Positions 6,333-13,674 of a DNA stretch of 14,158 nucleotides are shown here, one piece after another. This stretch comes from JBCCFX01 sp039029515. Its GTDB lineage: Bacteria; Planctomycetota; Phycisphaerae; Phycisphaerales; SM1A02. A model generated the notes under the pieces. It was not told the DNA's origin and did no database searches. It saw only the letters and a list, made by a program, of their open reading frames with translations. Both the position numbers and the translations under genes were made by a program. Location: positions 1-14,158 of the forward strand of contig JBCCFX010000096.1 of the NCBI GenBank assembly GCA_039029515.1. Direction: 5' to 3'. Numbering within the stretch: the stretch's first letter is position 1; each line of letters opens with the position of its first letter.

Positions 6333-6697
6333 AGGGGCTTGAAGGCTGGCCGCCGAATCTCGAAACCGACGATTCGTTGGTCCTCGCCAAAGAGAAATCG
6401 AACCTCGGCATCAGTGACCGTATCGACGATACGACGGGCAATGTCGTCGTCATGGGATGCAGTCACATACATGCACTCATCATCGTCAGGCAGCCGCATT
6501 ACATTGCCGCTGACCCGGTTGGCGATGACTCGCAGAGCTGAAGTACTGACACCTATCGCACGACACGTGTCCGCCGTGCCGACCAGTTCAAATCCAACGG
6601 GAATCCCATCCAGGTTGAGATCGACGACGAGACCAACGCCGGTGAAGCGTGAGCCGGACGTCACGGGCAGATCTCGGATCATGATCGTGTGGTGCAT
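6329..6697 (-). CDS. DUF2283-like protein with an apparent internal repeat (122 aa)
   Basis: Small cytoplasmic protein of unknown function. Starting at MHHTIMIRDLP (ATG at 6697) it has 122 residues. Two similar strand pairs are visible: VVDLNLDGIPVGFEL (24-38) and VRFLFGEDQRIVGFEI (99-114). The second is preceded by DDDECMYVTA (71-80), as in DUF2283-type folds (acidic-Y strand, then a strand ending in a GxxxGxEI-like turn). The assignment is tentative. The frame is open 15 codons further, to 6742, but that extension is encoded by the hairpin repeat next to the ankyrin gene's stop and was excluded; another candidate start is at 6682. The TAG stop (plus 6329-6331) lies inside repeat copy B. Confidence 0.6.
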   Translation of the reverse strand: MHHTIMIRDLPVTSGSRFTGVGLVVDLNLDGIPVGFELVGTADTCRAIGVSTSALRVIANRVSGNVMRLPDDDECMYVTASHDDDIARRIVDTVTDAEVRFLFGEDQRIVGFEIRRPAFKPL

Positions 6698-6710
6698 TGG
6701 AGAGTTGAGT

Positions 6711-6749
6711 CGTTGGTCGGCTCCGCTGAACCCGCCCCGCAAGAGCTAC
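6711..6749 (-). repeat. Degenerate GTAG hairpin segment after the ankyrin gene
   Basis: Minus strand: GTAG (holding the ankyrin gene's TAG stop) followed by GGGGCGGGTTC-AGCG-GAGCCGACC, a weaker version of the GGCGGGTTC hairpin in copies A and B (five-pair stem with one wobble). It occupies most of the 48-base gap before the next gene. Confidence 0.45.
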
Positions 6750-7693
6750 TGATATCGCTCAAAGTACTCGCGAGCCGCAATCCCGTCCTTGTCCCGTGCA
6801 TCGAGATCTGCTCCGGCCTGAACAAGCAACTCGATGTTCTGCGGTTGTGCTTCTCGGCCGGCGTGATGCACTGGAGTCTCACCGATCTCGTCACGCGCGT
6901 TGACGTCCCAGCCATGGGCAATGAGCGTCGACACTGTACTTGGCCATTGACCACTCGCCCAGTGAAGCAACGTGTGCCCGAACTGATCGGTCACCTTGCG
7001 TAGGTCGTTGCAATCAATGATGAAAAGGAGCTGATCAGTCAGGTCAAGTCTGATCAGATGATGGCATGCCTCGTACAGAAAACGGTCATTCGAAAATTCC
7101 AAGAGTCGCGTGGCGGTACGAATCAGTGTCTCGCCCGTGTAACGACCGTTCGGGGAACTCAGTGAGGCGCTGTCGAGCGTTGCGCGTTCAAGCAGTGATT
7201 GGCATCTCGCAGCTACGTCACGATTATTCGGATCGTGTTTCGCAAGAATCAGCGCGATGAACACACCGACGATCGGCGGAACATCGTCCAAGGCTGCGGA
7301 CAACTCGTCCTTGATGCGGGTAGGAAGTGGTGGAAGAAAGAGGAGATCGTTCAGGAGGAGGCAGCATTTGATCCATTCTTTCTTCGCCGCGTATTCGTGC
7401 CATTTTGACCACACAAACGTGGGATTGCCACGCTCGGCCTGATGGGCGGACCTGACATCCTCAGCGAGGAGAATTTCCAGCACGTCAAGGATGAAGTGTG
7501 AAACCGGAAACTCGGACTCTACCTCATGGCGAAGGTAGAAATCTAGATCAATGTGAGGCGCAAGGTCGACAACCAGCCGAACTGCGTCGTCGTACTCGTC
7601 ATCCCAGATTTCATTCTCTTCGCAGTGCGATAGTGCTTCCCAGACAGGCTTGAGGAGTTCATGATCTGACGGCAACATGCCTTGATCGGACAT
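6746..7693 (-). CDS. Ankyrin-repeat protein with a novel N-terminal helical domain (315 aa)
   Basis: No enzyme motif. Residues 1-230 are mostly helical and acidic (DEYDDAVRLVVDLAPHIDLDFYL, FPVSHFILDVLEILLAEDV, WIKCCLLLNDLLFL), of no family I recognise. The C-terminus carries two ankyrin repeats: 237-269 (GHTLLHWASG...LIAHGWDVNARDE) and 270-302 (GETPVHHAGR...LLVQAGADLDARDK), and a partial third. This arrangement (unknown helical domain plus short ankyrin tail) is seen among immunity and protein-interaction proteins. The ATG at 7693 has a GGGAGG about 12 bases upstream, a loose spacing. It is the first gene of the minus-strand block; the TAG stop lies in a GTAG hairpin segment. Spot-counted lines of its sequence are 48-52% G+C, below the hut genes. 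Confidence 0.8.
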   Translation of the reverse strand: MSDQGMLPSDHELLKPVWEALSHCEENEIWDDEYDDAVRLVVDLAPHIDLDFYLRHEVESEFPVSHFILDVLEILLAEDVRSAHQAERGNPTFVWSKWHEYAAKKEWIKCCLLLNDLLFLPPLPTRIKDELSAALDDVPPIVGVFIALILAKHDPNNRDVAARCQSLLERATLDSASLSSPNGRYTGETLIRTATRLLEFSNDRFLYEACHHLIRLDLTDQLLFIIDCNDLRKVTDQFGHTLLHWASGQWPSTVSTLIAHGWDVNARDEIGETPVHHAGREAQPQNIELLVQAGADLDARDKDGIAAREYFERYQ

Positions 7694-7768
7694 TGGCTTG
7701 AGTCGCCTCCCTCTTGCATCTGAGGACGGAACGGGGGATGTACATACCTTCGTTCATTGGCGGAAACG

Positions 7769-7848
7769 CAGATGACGGTGATTGCGGCTAACGGCCTACA
7801 CGAAGTGGATCACCGCTCAACGACGGCCGATTGGTCAATCCGCCCTAC
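7769..7848 (-). repeat. Composite hairpin repeat, copy C (two units)
   Basis: Minus strand. Unit 1 (7848-7811) is GTAGGGCGGATTG-AC-CAATC, then CGTCGTTGAGCGGTG. Unit 2 (7800-7769) is TGTAGGCCGTTAGCC, ending CATCTG; its hairpin has decayed. The ten-base spacer differs from copy B. The order and orientation of units equal copy B. It lies 34 bases past the hutU stop. The remaining gap 7694-7768 holds the ankyrin gene's ribosome-binding region and no other recognisable feature. Confidence 0.7.
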
Positions 7849-7882
7849 GCAAAGAGCTGACAGCGGAGAGCCGACAGCTGTC

Positions 7883-9559
7883 TCACCACTCGCGCATTGG
7901 GATGTCGACCTGCTGCTCATCGGCGCAACGCTGGGCAATGTCATACCCCGCATCCGCGTGACGGAAGATGCCCATCATCGGATCGTTCGTCAGCACGCGA
8001 CGGAGTCGAGCTTCCGCTTCCTTCGTGCCGTCGGCGACGATCACCTGGCCCGCATGCTGCGAGAACCCGATGCCGACACCGCCGCCGTGATGGAAGCTCA
8101 CCCAACTCGCCCCGGACGCAATGTTGGCGGCGAAGTTCAACAACGGCCAATCGCTCACCGCATCGGTACCGTCCTTCATCGCTTCCGTCTCACGGTTCGG
8201 TGATGCAACGGATCCACAGTCGAGATGATCGCGGCCAATGACGATCGGCGCGCTCACTTTGCCGTCACGAACAAGCTCGTTGAACTTGACGCCCGCCTTG
8301 TCACGTTCGCCGAGGCCGAGCCAGCAGATGCGGCATGGCAGACCCTGGAAGGCAACGCGTTCCTGCGCCATCGTGATCCACCGGCGGAGCGATTCATCTT
8401 CCGGGAACAGTTCGAGGATTGCCTCATCGGTCACGCGAATGTCTTCCGGGTCGCCGGACAATGCAGCCCAGCGGAATGGTCCACGACCGACGCAGAACTG
8501 CGGACGAATGTACGCCGGCACGAAGCCCGGGAAATCGAATGCATCGCCGAAGCCGTTGTCGTAGGCGCGCTGTCGAATGTTGTTGCCGTAGTCGAAGGCC
8601 TTCGCGCCAAGTGACTGGAGTTCAACCATCAATTCGACGTGTCGCGTCATCGATTCGGTGGAACGACGAACGTATTCCTCCGGGTCGGCATCGCGGAGTG
8701 TGTCCGCTTCTTCGCGCGTCATGCCGTGCGGGTAGTAGCCGGCGAGCGGATCGTGCGCCGATGTCTGATCCGTCAGCGCATCGGGAACGATGTTGCGGTT
8801 GATCAATTCATCGAGCAGATCGACCGCGTTGCCAAGCCAGCCGATGGAAACCGCTTCGCCGTTCTTCTTCGCTTCAAGCGAACGTTGGATTGCGGTATCG
8901 AGATCGTCGTGAATTTCATCGAGATAGCGATCGTGCTTGCGCTTCTCGAGTCGTTCAATGCACGTGTCGGCGATGAGACATACGCCTTCGTTCATCGTGA
9001 CGGATAACGGCTGCGCGCCGCCCATGCCGCCACATCCTGCGGTGACGCAGAGTCGACCCTTCAGCGTTCCGCCGAAGTGCTGACGTGCGCATTCGGCGAA
9101 TGTTTCGTACGTGCCCTGGAGAATGCCCTGCGTACCGATGTAGATCCACGAACCGGCGGTCATCTGGCCGTACATCATCAGGCCGCGATCGGAGAGATCA
9201 TCGAAGTGCTGTTGCGTTGCCCAGTGTGGCACGAGGTTGGAGTTCGCAATGATGACGCGCGGCGAATCGACGGTCGTCTGAATCACACCGATCGGCTTGC
9301 CGGATTGCACGAGCAACGTCTGGTCAGCTTCGAGGCGCTGGAGCGTTTCGATGATTGCGTCGTAGGCGGGCCATGAGCGGGCGGCTTGTCCGCGCCCGCC
9401 GTACACGACGAGTTTGTCCGGGATTTCGGCGACCTCGGGATCGAGGTTGTTCATGAGCATGCGCATGGCGGCTTCCGCCTGCCATGTTTTGCAGGTCAGC
9501 GTGGTGCCGCGTGGAGCGCGGATCGTGCGATGGTCGGTGCCGGTCGAGGCGGTGGTCAC
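7883..9559 (-). CDS. hutU: Urocanate hydratase (histidine degradation, step 2)
   Basis: Cytoplasmic NAD-dependent enzyme converting urocanate to 4-imidazolone-5-propionate. The GTG start at 9559 gives 558 residues, the family's usual length; AGGAG lies seven bases upstream. The longer open frame to 9727 was rejected because it lacks similarity and a ribosome-binding site. Signature segments: YGGRGQAARSW (53-63), MTAGSWIYIGTQGILQGTYET, the NAD-binding GCGGMGGAQPL (175-185), CVGRGPFRWAALSGDPED, RICWLGLG (410-417, whose Cys412 corresponds to the catalytic Cys410 of the Pseudomonas putida enzyme), and SFHHGGGVGIGFSQHAG near the C-terminus. No residue appears to be missing. It stands alone between the immunity-like block and the VOC gene rather than being joined to hutH. 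Confidence 0.97.
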   Translation of the reverse strand: MTTASTGTDHRTIRAPRGTTLTCKTWQAEAAMRMLMNNLDPEVAEIPDKLVVYGGRGQAARSWPAYDAIIETLQRLEADQTLLVQSGKPIGVIQTTVDSPRVIIANSNLVPHWATQQHFDDLSDRGLMMYGQMTAGSWIYIGTQGILQGTYETFAECARQHFGGTLKGRLCVTAGCGGMGGAQPLSVTMNEGVCLIADTCIERLEKRKHDRYLDEIHDDLDTAIQRSLEAKKNGEAVSIGWLGNAVDLLDELINRNIVPDALTDQTSAHDPLAGYYPHGMTREEADTLRDADPEEYVRRSTESMTRHVELMVELQSLGAKAFDYGNNIRQRAYDNGFGDAFDFPGFVPAYIRPQFCVGRGPFRWAALSGDPEDIRVTDEAILELFPEDESLRRWITMAQERVAFQGLPCRICWLGLGERDKAGVKFNELVRDGKVSAPIVIGRDHLDCGSVASPNRETEAMKDGTDAVSDWPLLNFAANIASGASWVSFHHGGGVGIGFSQHAGQVIVADGTKEAEARLRRVLTNDPMMGIFRHADAGYDIAQRCADEQQVDIPMREW

Positions 9560-9566
9560 AACGATT

Positions 9567-9571
9567 CTCCT
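9567..9571 (-). promoter_or_regulatory. Ribosome-binding site that fixes the GTG start of hutU
   Basis: AGGAG on the minus strand, seven bases before GTG at 9559. It decides against the in-frame upstream extension to 9727. Confidence 0.75.
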
Positions 9572-9681
9572 GTGCGTGCCGGAAACGGCGACGTCATGCA
9601 TCTTAGGGACCACACGAGGGTTCGCTCGACGCGGAATTCGCATCCGCAACGAGGAAATTGCTCGACGAGCATGGATTTGCA

Positions 9682-9710
9682 TTGGCACAATTCGCGGATC
9701 GTGGTACTGT
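9682..9710 (+). promoter_or_regulatory. Candidate sigma-70-type promoter of the VOC gene
   Basis: TTGGCA (9682-9687), 17 bases, TACTGT (9705-9710): a near-consensus pair with ideal spacing, 31 bases before the GGGAGG ribosome-binding site (9741-9746) and 44 before the ATG at 9754. Called by eye only. Confidence 0.55.
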
Positions 9711-9753
9711 TCGCGACGTCCGATCAAATACCAAACAAAAGGGAGGCCAAGTC

Positions 9754-10179
9754 ATGAGTGAGTCAACAACCCAGGCGCCGCCGCAGGCGGGAACGTTCTG
9801 CTGGCACGAAGTGTGCGTGCGCGAGCCGGAGAAGGCCAAGGCGTTCTATACCGAGCTCTTCGGATGGGACACCGAAACGATGCCGATGCCGCCGGAGAGT
9901 GGCGTGTCGGAATACACCATGTTCAAGCCGAAGAATGCGCCGCATGTGGCCGGCATTCAACACATGGTCGGTGAGCAGTGGGAGGGTGTTCCGCCGCACT
10001 GGATCGCATACATCGCGGTGGACGACATCCATGCATCGACCGCCAAGGCCGCCGAGCTTGGTGCGGAAATCAAGGTGCCGGTGTTCCCGGTCGGTGACAT
10101 GGGCCATATGAGCGTGATTCAGGATCCGGCTGGCGCCGCGTTCTGCATGTGGCAACAGGGCAATCCTGACTGCGGCTGA
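9754..10179 (+). CDS. VOC-family (glyoxalase/bleomycin-resistance-like) protein
   Basis: 141 residues containing two beta-alpha-beta-beta-beta modules of the vicinal-oxygen-chelate fold. Module 1 starts FCWHEVCVREPEKAKAFYTELFGW (15-38); module 2 starts WIAYIAVDDIHASTAKAAELGAEI (83-106) and ends MGHMSVIQDPAGAAFCMWQ. H18, H118 and conserved acidic residues could bind a metal, but the substrate is not predictable; the closest look is to the SgaA/CFP30-like branch annotated only as VOC proteins. The ATG at 9754 has a strong GGGAGG ribosome-binding site seven bases upstream; an in-frame ATG at 9658 lies upstream of the promoter and was rejected. It is a single-gene transcription unit: own promoter, own terminator, divergent from hutU and convergent with hutH. 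Confidence 0.92.
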   Translation: MSESTTQAPPQAGTFCWHEVCVREPEKAKAFYTELFGWDTETMPMPPESGVSEYTMFKPKNAPHVAGIQHMVGEQWEGVPPHWIAYIAVDDIHASTAKAAELGAEIKVPVFPVGDMGHMSVIQDPAGAAFCMWQQGNPDCG

Positions 10180-10230
10180 AGCGCACGCGAGGCTGCGCCG
10201 CAACTGACATGCTGTGATGCTTGTGATTGC

Positions 10231-10273
10231 AACACTTCGGTCGCCTGGAGGGGGAGGCCGGAGTGTTTTTTTT
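10231..10273 (+). terminator. Intrinsic terminator of the VOC gene
   Basis: AACACTTCGGTC (10231-10242) pairs with GGCCGGAGTGTT (10256-10267) in a 12-pair stem including two G-U pairs, loop of 13 bases, running into eight T (10266-10273). There is no T-run on the other strand, so it serves the plus-strand VOC gene, not hutH. Confidence 0.85.
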
Positions 10274-10294
10274 ATTCCAGATCGACCCGGTTGA

Positions 10295-11854
10295 TCAATC
10301 TGTTGTGCGTGCAAAGATCGAAGCACGATCTGGCGAACCGCTCAGGTCGCCGTGCTGGATCAGCTCCGCGATCGCTTCGATGTCCGGGCTTGGCGGACGG
10401 TCTTCGGTCAGCCGTGGCACGCGTGATCGCACGATGTCATACAGCGCTTCCACACCCGCGCCGCTGCGCAGCGGTCGTTGGTATTCCAATGCCTCGGTCA
10501 TGACGAGGAATTCCATCGCAATCACCTCCCGGCAGCGTTGAATCGACGTCATGACCTGATGACCTGCGGTCACGCCCATGGAGTTGTAATCCTCGATGCC
10601 CGCCGAGGTCGGGATGTTCGCCACACTCGCCGGGGTCGCGAGCGTCTGCATCTCATTGCAGCAGGCCGCCGCGGTGTACTGCACGATCATCAGGCCGCTG
10701 TGCAGGCCAGGCTGCGGACTCAGATACGCATTGACGGGATTTTCAGAGTCCGACGCCTTGAGCAACCAGTACATCCGCCGTTCTGCGATACCGGCAATGT
10801 GGCAAAGCGCGATCGATGCATGATCGAATGCGATCGAGAGCGGCATGCCGTGGAAATTGCCGGCGGAGATGATGTCGCAGTGATCGCCTTCTGCGAAGAC
10901 GAGTGGGTTGTCTGTGACCGCGCCGAACTCATTCATGAAGACCTGCCGGACGGTGCGGAGCGCGTCGACCGCTGCGCCAATCACCTGCGGCATGGCGCGG
11001 AGGCAGTACGGATCCTGCACGCGCGGATCATCGGTCGCATGATCAGGCAGAATCGCAGAGCCTTCGATCAATTCGCGCAACGTGGCAGCCACTGCGCGCT
11101 GGCCAGGTTGGCAACGCGCCGCGTGAACGCGTGGATCCAGGAAAGAATCCGTGCCGCGACACGCATCGATGGCCATGGCGGAAGCACCAATAGCGGCGTT
11201 CACCAGATTGTCGACATCCTTGATCATCAGCGCGCCCATCGCGGCCATCAAGTGCGTGCCGTTGATCAGTGCGAGGCCTTCCTTGGCGTTCAATTCGACC
11301 GGATCAATGCCGATCGCTTTCCATTGTTCGGCGGCAGTGGAGCCGCCGGCACTCGTGAAGACTTCGCCTTCACCGATCAACGCAAGGATGGCATGTGAGA
11401 GCGGTGCAAGATCGCCGGATGCACCGACCGAACCGCGACTCGGTATGACGGGCATGATCCCGTGGTTCAGCATGTCGAGCAGTCGCTCGACGACGGTCAC
11501 GCGCACGCCTGAGTGTCCACGCGAAAGGCTCGCAGCGAGCAACAGGATCATCGCTCGAACGACATTCGATGGCAGTGGCTCGCCGACACCTGCGGCATGC
11601 GAACGAATAAGATTGCGTTGAAGGTCAGCAACCCGTTCCGGCTCAATGCGGACGCGCGAGAGCGAGCCGAACCCGGTGTTGATGCCATAGACGGCGTCTT
11701 CGCTGACCGCGATGCGCTCGATTGGCGCTCGGGCGGCGGCGATGCGGGCGGCCGCTGTGGGGTCGAGTTCCACCCGCGCGCCGTGGCGAGCCACGGCGAC
11801 GATTTCACGCACGGTCAGCGGGGCTCCAGTGAGTCGAATCGCATCGGTCGTCAT
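10295..11854 (-). CDS. hutH: Histidine ammonia-lyase (histidine degradation, step 1)
   Basis: Cytoplasmic enzyme that eliminates ammonia from L-histidine to give trans-urocanate, using the autocatalytic MIO electrophile. From the ATG at 11854 the protein has 519 residues. The MIO triad Ala-Ser-Gly sits in RGSVGASGDLAPLSH (ASG at 145-147) and the catalytic tyrosine in VYGINTGFG (Y56), close to the numbering of the Pseudomonas enzyme (Y53, 142-144), which supports this start over the ATG four codons upstream (11866). Other family segments: NAKEGLALINGTHLM, QDPYCLRAMPQV, TDNPLVF, SAGNFHGMPLS and TSAGIEDYNSMG. No clear ribosome-binding site. It is divergent from the membrane-protein gene (77 bases between) and not adjacent to hutU. 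Confidence 0.97.
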   Translation of the reverse strand: MTTDAIRLTGAPLTVREIVAVARHGARVELDPTAAARIAAARAPIERIAVSEDAVYGINTGFGSLSRVRIEPERVADLQRNLIRSHAAGVGEPLPSNVVRAMILLLAASLSRGHSGVRVTVVERLLDMLNHGIMPVIPSRGSVGASGDLAPLSHAILALIGEGEVFTSAGGSTAAEQWKAIGIDPVELNAKEGLALINGTHLMAAMGALMIKDVDNLVNAAIGASAMAIDACRGTDSFLDPRVHAARCQPGQRAVAATLRELIEGSAILPDHATDDPRVQDPYCLRAMPQVIGAAVDALRTVRQVFMNEFGAVTDNPLVFAEGDHCDIISAGNFHGMPLSIAFDHASIALCHIAGIAERRMYWLLKASDSENPVNAYLSPQPGLHSGLMIVQYTAAACCNEMQTLATPASVANIPTSAGIEDYNSMGVTAGHQVMTSIQRCREVIAMEFLVMTEALEYQRPLRSGAGVEALYDIVRSRVPRLTEDRPPSPDIEAIAELIQHGDLSGSPDRASIFARTTD

Positions 11855-11931
11855 CGTGAACACCATACCGAATTCGGAGCCGGTGGATTCCCCTCCTTGC
11901 CCGCGTCCTCGATTGCCGATACCACTATGCC

Positions 11932-12756
11932 ATGGCCCACGTGATTCGGAACAACTCGATCTACATCGCCGGCATGCTCCTGTGCATCATCGTCGGTCTC
12001 GCCGCGGCTCCACTGATGACATCCGTGCGCGGCGCGGCGAGCCCATTAGTGCTCGGGAGCTCATCCGGCATCCTCGGCTTCCTTGTGGTGACGATGGCTG
12101 TCCTCGCGACGTGTGCCATTGGCGGTATGGTCGGGCGGATGCTGCACCCGCCGGCTGGTATGTACGCCGCCGGCATCGGGATTGCCTTGCTCGCGTGGCG
12201 CATGGGATCGGTGACCGAAGTCGGGTACCTCGGTCAGCAGGGCACGGTCTACGGTGACGGCATCTTCCTGGCGATCCTTGCGGCGGCGGGAATCTCGATC
12301 ATCTACGCGATCGCGGGACCAATGCCCGGAATTGAACCGGATGACGACGGCAACATGCCGCATCCGGTGTTGAGCGTGGATGCCGCTCGCGCGGCCGCCG
12401 CCGGACTGGCGGTCATTCCCGTGGTGCTGTTTCTTGCGGCGAGTCCACACAAGGGACAAACGCTTGGGGTGGCAATCATCGCGTCGATCTTTGCTGGTCT
12501 GGCATCCAGACTGCTCGCGCCGCACGTGCAGCCGAAGCTCATTTTCGTCAGCACGATCATCGGTGGTCTTGTTGCATTCGCGATCGGCTCGTACACGATG
12601 GCGGGATCGTTCGAGGATCTCGCCGCGTTGAAGGATCTACCGCCACTGTGCCGACCGATGCCGATCGACTACCTCGCGGGCAGTTTCATTGGTGTGCCGG
12701 CCGGTTTGTCGTGGGCGACATCGTTCCTGCATCACGACGATGAACACGATTCGTGA
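11932..12756 (+). CDS. Multi-pass inner-membrane protein of unknown function
   Basis: 274 residues with about seven or eight hydrophobic membrane segments: 11-30, 46-70, 76-90, 110-128, 153-170, 176-195, 203-225 and 250-266. A polar loop (PGIEPDDDGNMPHPVLSVD, about 130-148) divides the protein into two halves of three to four helices each. The C-terminus is short and acidic with histidines (HHDDEHDS). There is no transporter or enzyme motif I recognise. The ATG at 11932 is taken as start; no ribosome-binding site is evident. It is divergent from hutH, and its stop lies nine bases from the convergent purU stop. The position next to hutH raises the thought of a transport role, but nothing in the sequence supports it. 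Confidence 0.85.
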   Translation: MAHVIRNNSIYIAGMLLCIIVGLAAAPLMTSVRGAASPLVLGSSSGILGFLVVTMAVLATCAIGGMVGRMLHPPAGMYAAGIGIALLAWRMGSVTEVGYLGQQGTVYGDGIFLAILAAAGISIIYAIAGPMPGIEPDDDGNMPHPVLSVDAARAAAAGLAVIPVVLFLAASPHKGQTLGVAIIASIFAGLASRLLAPHVQPKLIFVSTIIGGLVAFAIGSYTMAGSFEDLAALKDLPPLCRPMPIDYLAGSFIGVPAGLSWATSFLHHDDEHDS

Positions 12757-12765
12757 TCTGAACGG

Positions 12766-13641
12766 CTATTCGAAAACCACGGTTCGGTTGGCGCTCGTGA
12801 GGATGCGATCCTCAAGATGCGCACGCACTGCCCGCGCCAGCACCATGCGTTCAAGATCCCGACCTTTTCGTTTGAGATCAGCGACCGTATCGCGATGGCT
12901 CACCGGCGTGACGGCTTGTGCGATGATCGGGCCGGCATCGAGTTCAGACGTCACGTAATGACTTGTCGCGCCGATGATCTTCACGCCGCGTTCGTAGGCT
13001 TGTCGATACGGATCGCCACCAACGAATGCCGGCAGGAAGCTGTGGTGGATGTTGATGATGCGCCCAGGGAACCGATCGACGAACGCCGGGCTCAGGATCT
13101 GCATATATCGTGCCAGGACGGTGACATCGATCTGATTGGACTCAAGCAGTTCAATGATCTGCTGTTCCTGTTGCGGTTTCGTTTCAGGCGTGACAGGACA
13201 ATGTTCGAATCGAATGCCGGCATGTTCAACGTCAGCACGAAGCGTCTCATGGTTGCTGATGATCAGTGAGATTTCCGCATCGAGTTCGCCCGCCTGATGG
13301 CGCCAGAGTAAGTCTTGCAGGCAATGTGCCTGGCGACCCACGAGAATGGCCATGCGGCGCACCTCATTGCTCCAGCGCATACTCCACGACATGTTGAAGC
13401 GTTGTGCGATTGGTTGCCAGGCATCCGCGAAATTGCCTCGATTGAGATCGCAGGATGTCGGGTCAAACACAGCGCGCATGAAGAACTCGCCATGCTCCAT
13501 GTCGGTGTGCTGATCCGCATCGAGCAGGTTGCCACAATGCTCGGCGATGAAGCCCGCAACAGCGGCCACAATGCCCTGGGCATCGGGTGACGCAATCAGG
13601 AGGCGAGCAGTCGGTGCAGTCGTGGTCATAACGGTCATCAT
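12766..13641 (-). CDS. purU: Formyltetrahydrofolate deformylase
   Basis: Hydrolyses 10-formyltetrahydrofolate to formate and tetrahydrofolate, balancing one-carbon pools and supplying formate. From the ATG at 13641 it has 291 residues, close to the E. coli enzyme. The N-terminal ACT domain (ARLLIASPDAQGIVAAVAGFI, then GEFFMRAVFD) is the regulatory part. The formyltransferase-type domain begins near RRMAILVGRQAHCLQDLL. The catalytic triad is present: N197 and H199 in INIHHSFLPAF, D235 in ELDAGPII. The ERGVKIIGATSHYV segment is typical of PurU. Start alternatives: ATG at 13638 or 13629, or TTG at 13665; none has a good ribosome-binding site. It follows the PepSY gene by 33 bases on the same strand. 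A link to histidine breakdown through folate one-carbon units is possible but not shown. Confidence 0.94.
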   Translation of the reverse strand: MMTVMTTTAPTARLLIASPDAQGIVAAVAGFIAEHCGNLLDADQHTDMEHGEFFMRAVFDPTSCDLNRGNFADAWQPIAQRFNMSWSMRWSNEVRRMAILVGRQAHCLQDLLWRHQAGELDAEISLIISNHETLRADVEHAGIRFEHCPVTPETKPQQEQQIIELLESNQIDVTVLARYMQILSPAFVDRFPGRIINIHHSFLPAFVGGDPYRQAYERGVKIIGATSHYVTSELDAGPIIAQAVTPVSHRDTVADLKRKGRDLERMVLARAVRAHLEDRILTSANRTVVFE

Positions 13642-13674
13642 CCGGTGCGGTCGCGCTCGCTGCAACCGGCGCGA

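Noticed and set aside
5079..7848. Integron cassette array with attC sites
   Set aside because: The gene-plus-hairpin layout is similar, but the repeats lack the GTTRRRY and RYYYAAC core sites at their ends, and no integron integrase is present in the window.
7856..7882. GACAGC direct repeats just past the hutU stop as a terminator or operator
   Set aside because: They are two short imperfect copies with no T-run and no strong stem; I could not tell them from chance.
9560..9727. N-terminal extension of HutU by 56 residues
   Set aside because: It is Arg-rich and without family similarity; the GTG at 9559 has an AGGAG at ideal spacing and gives the standard length.
10478..11398. 306-codon open frame on the plus strand opposite hutH, and similar long frames opposite map (782-1402) and hutU
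   Set aside because: They are antisense to strongly recognised enzymes, have Arg/His/Cys-rich composition without motifs, and arise from the codon bias of the real gene.
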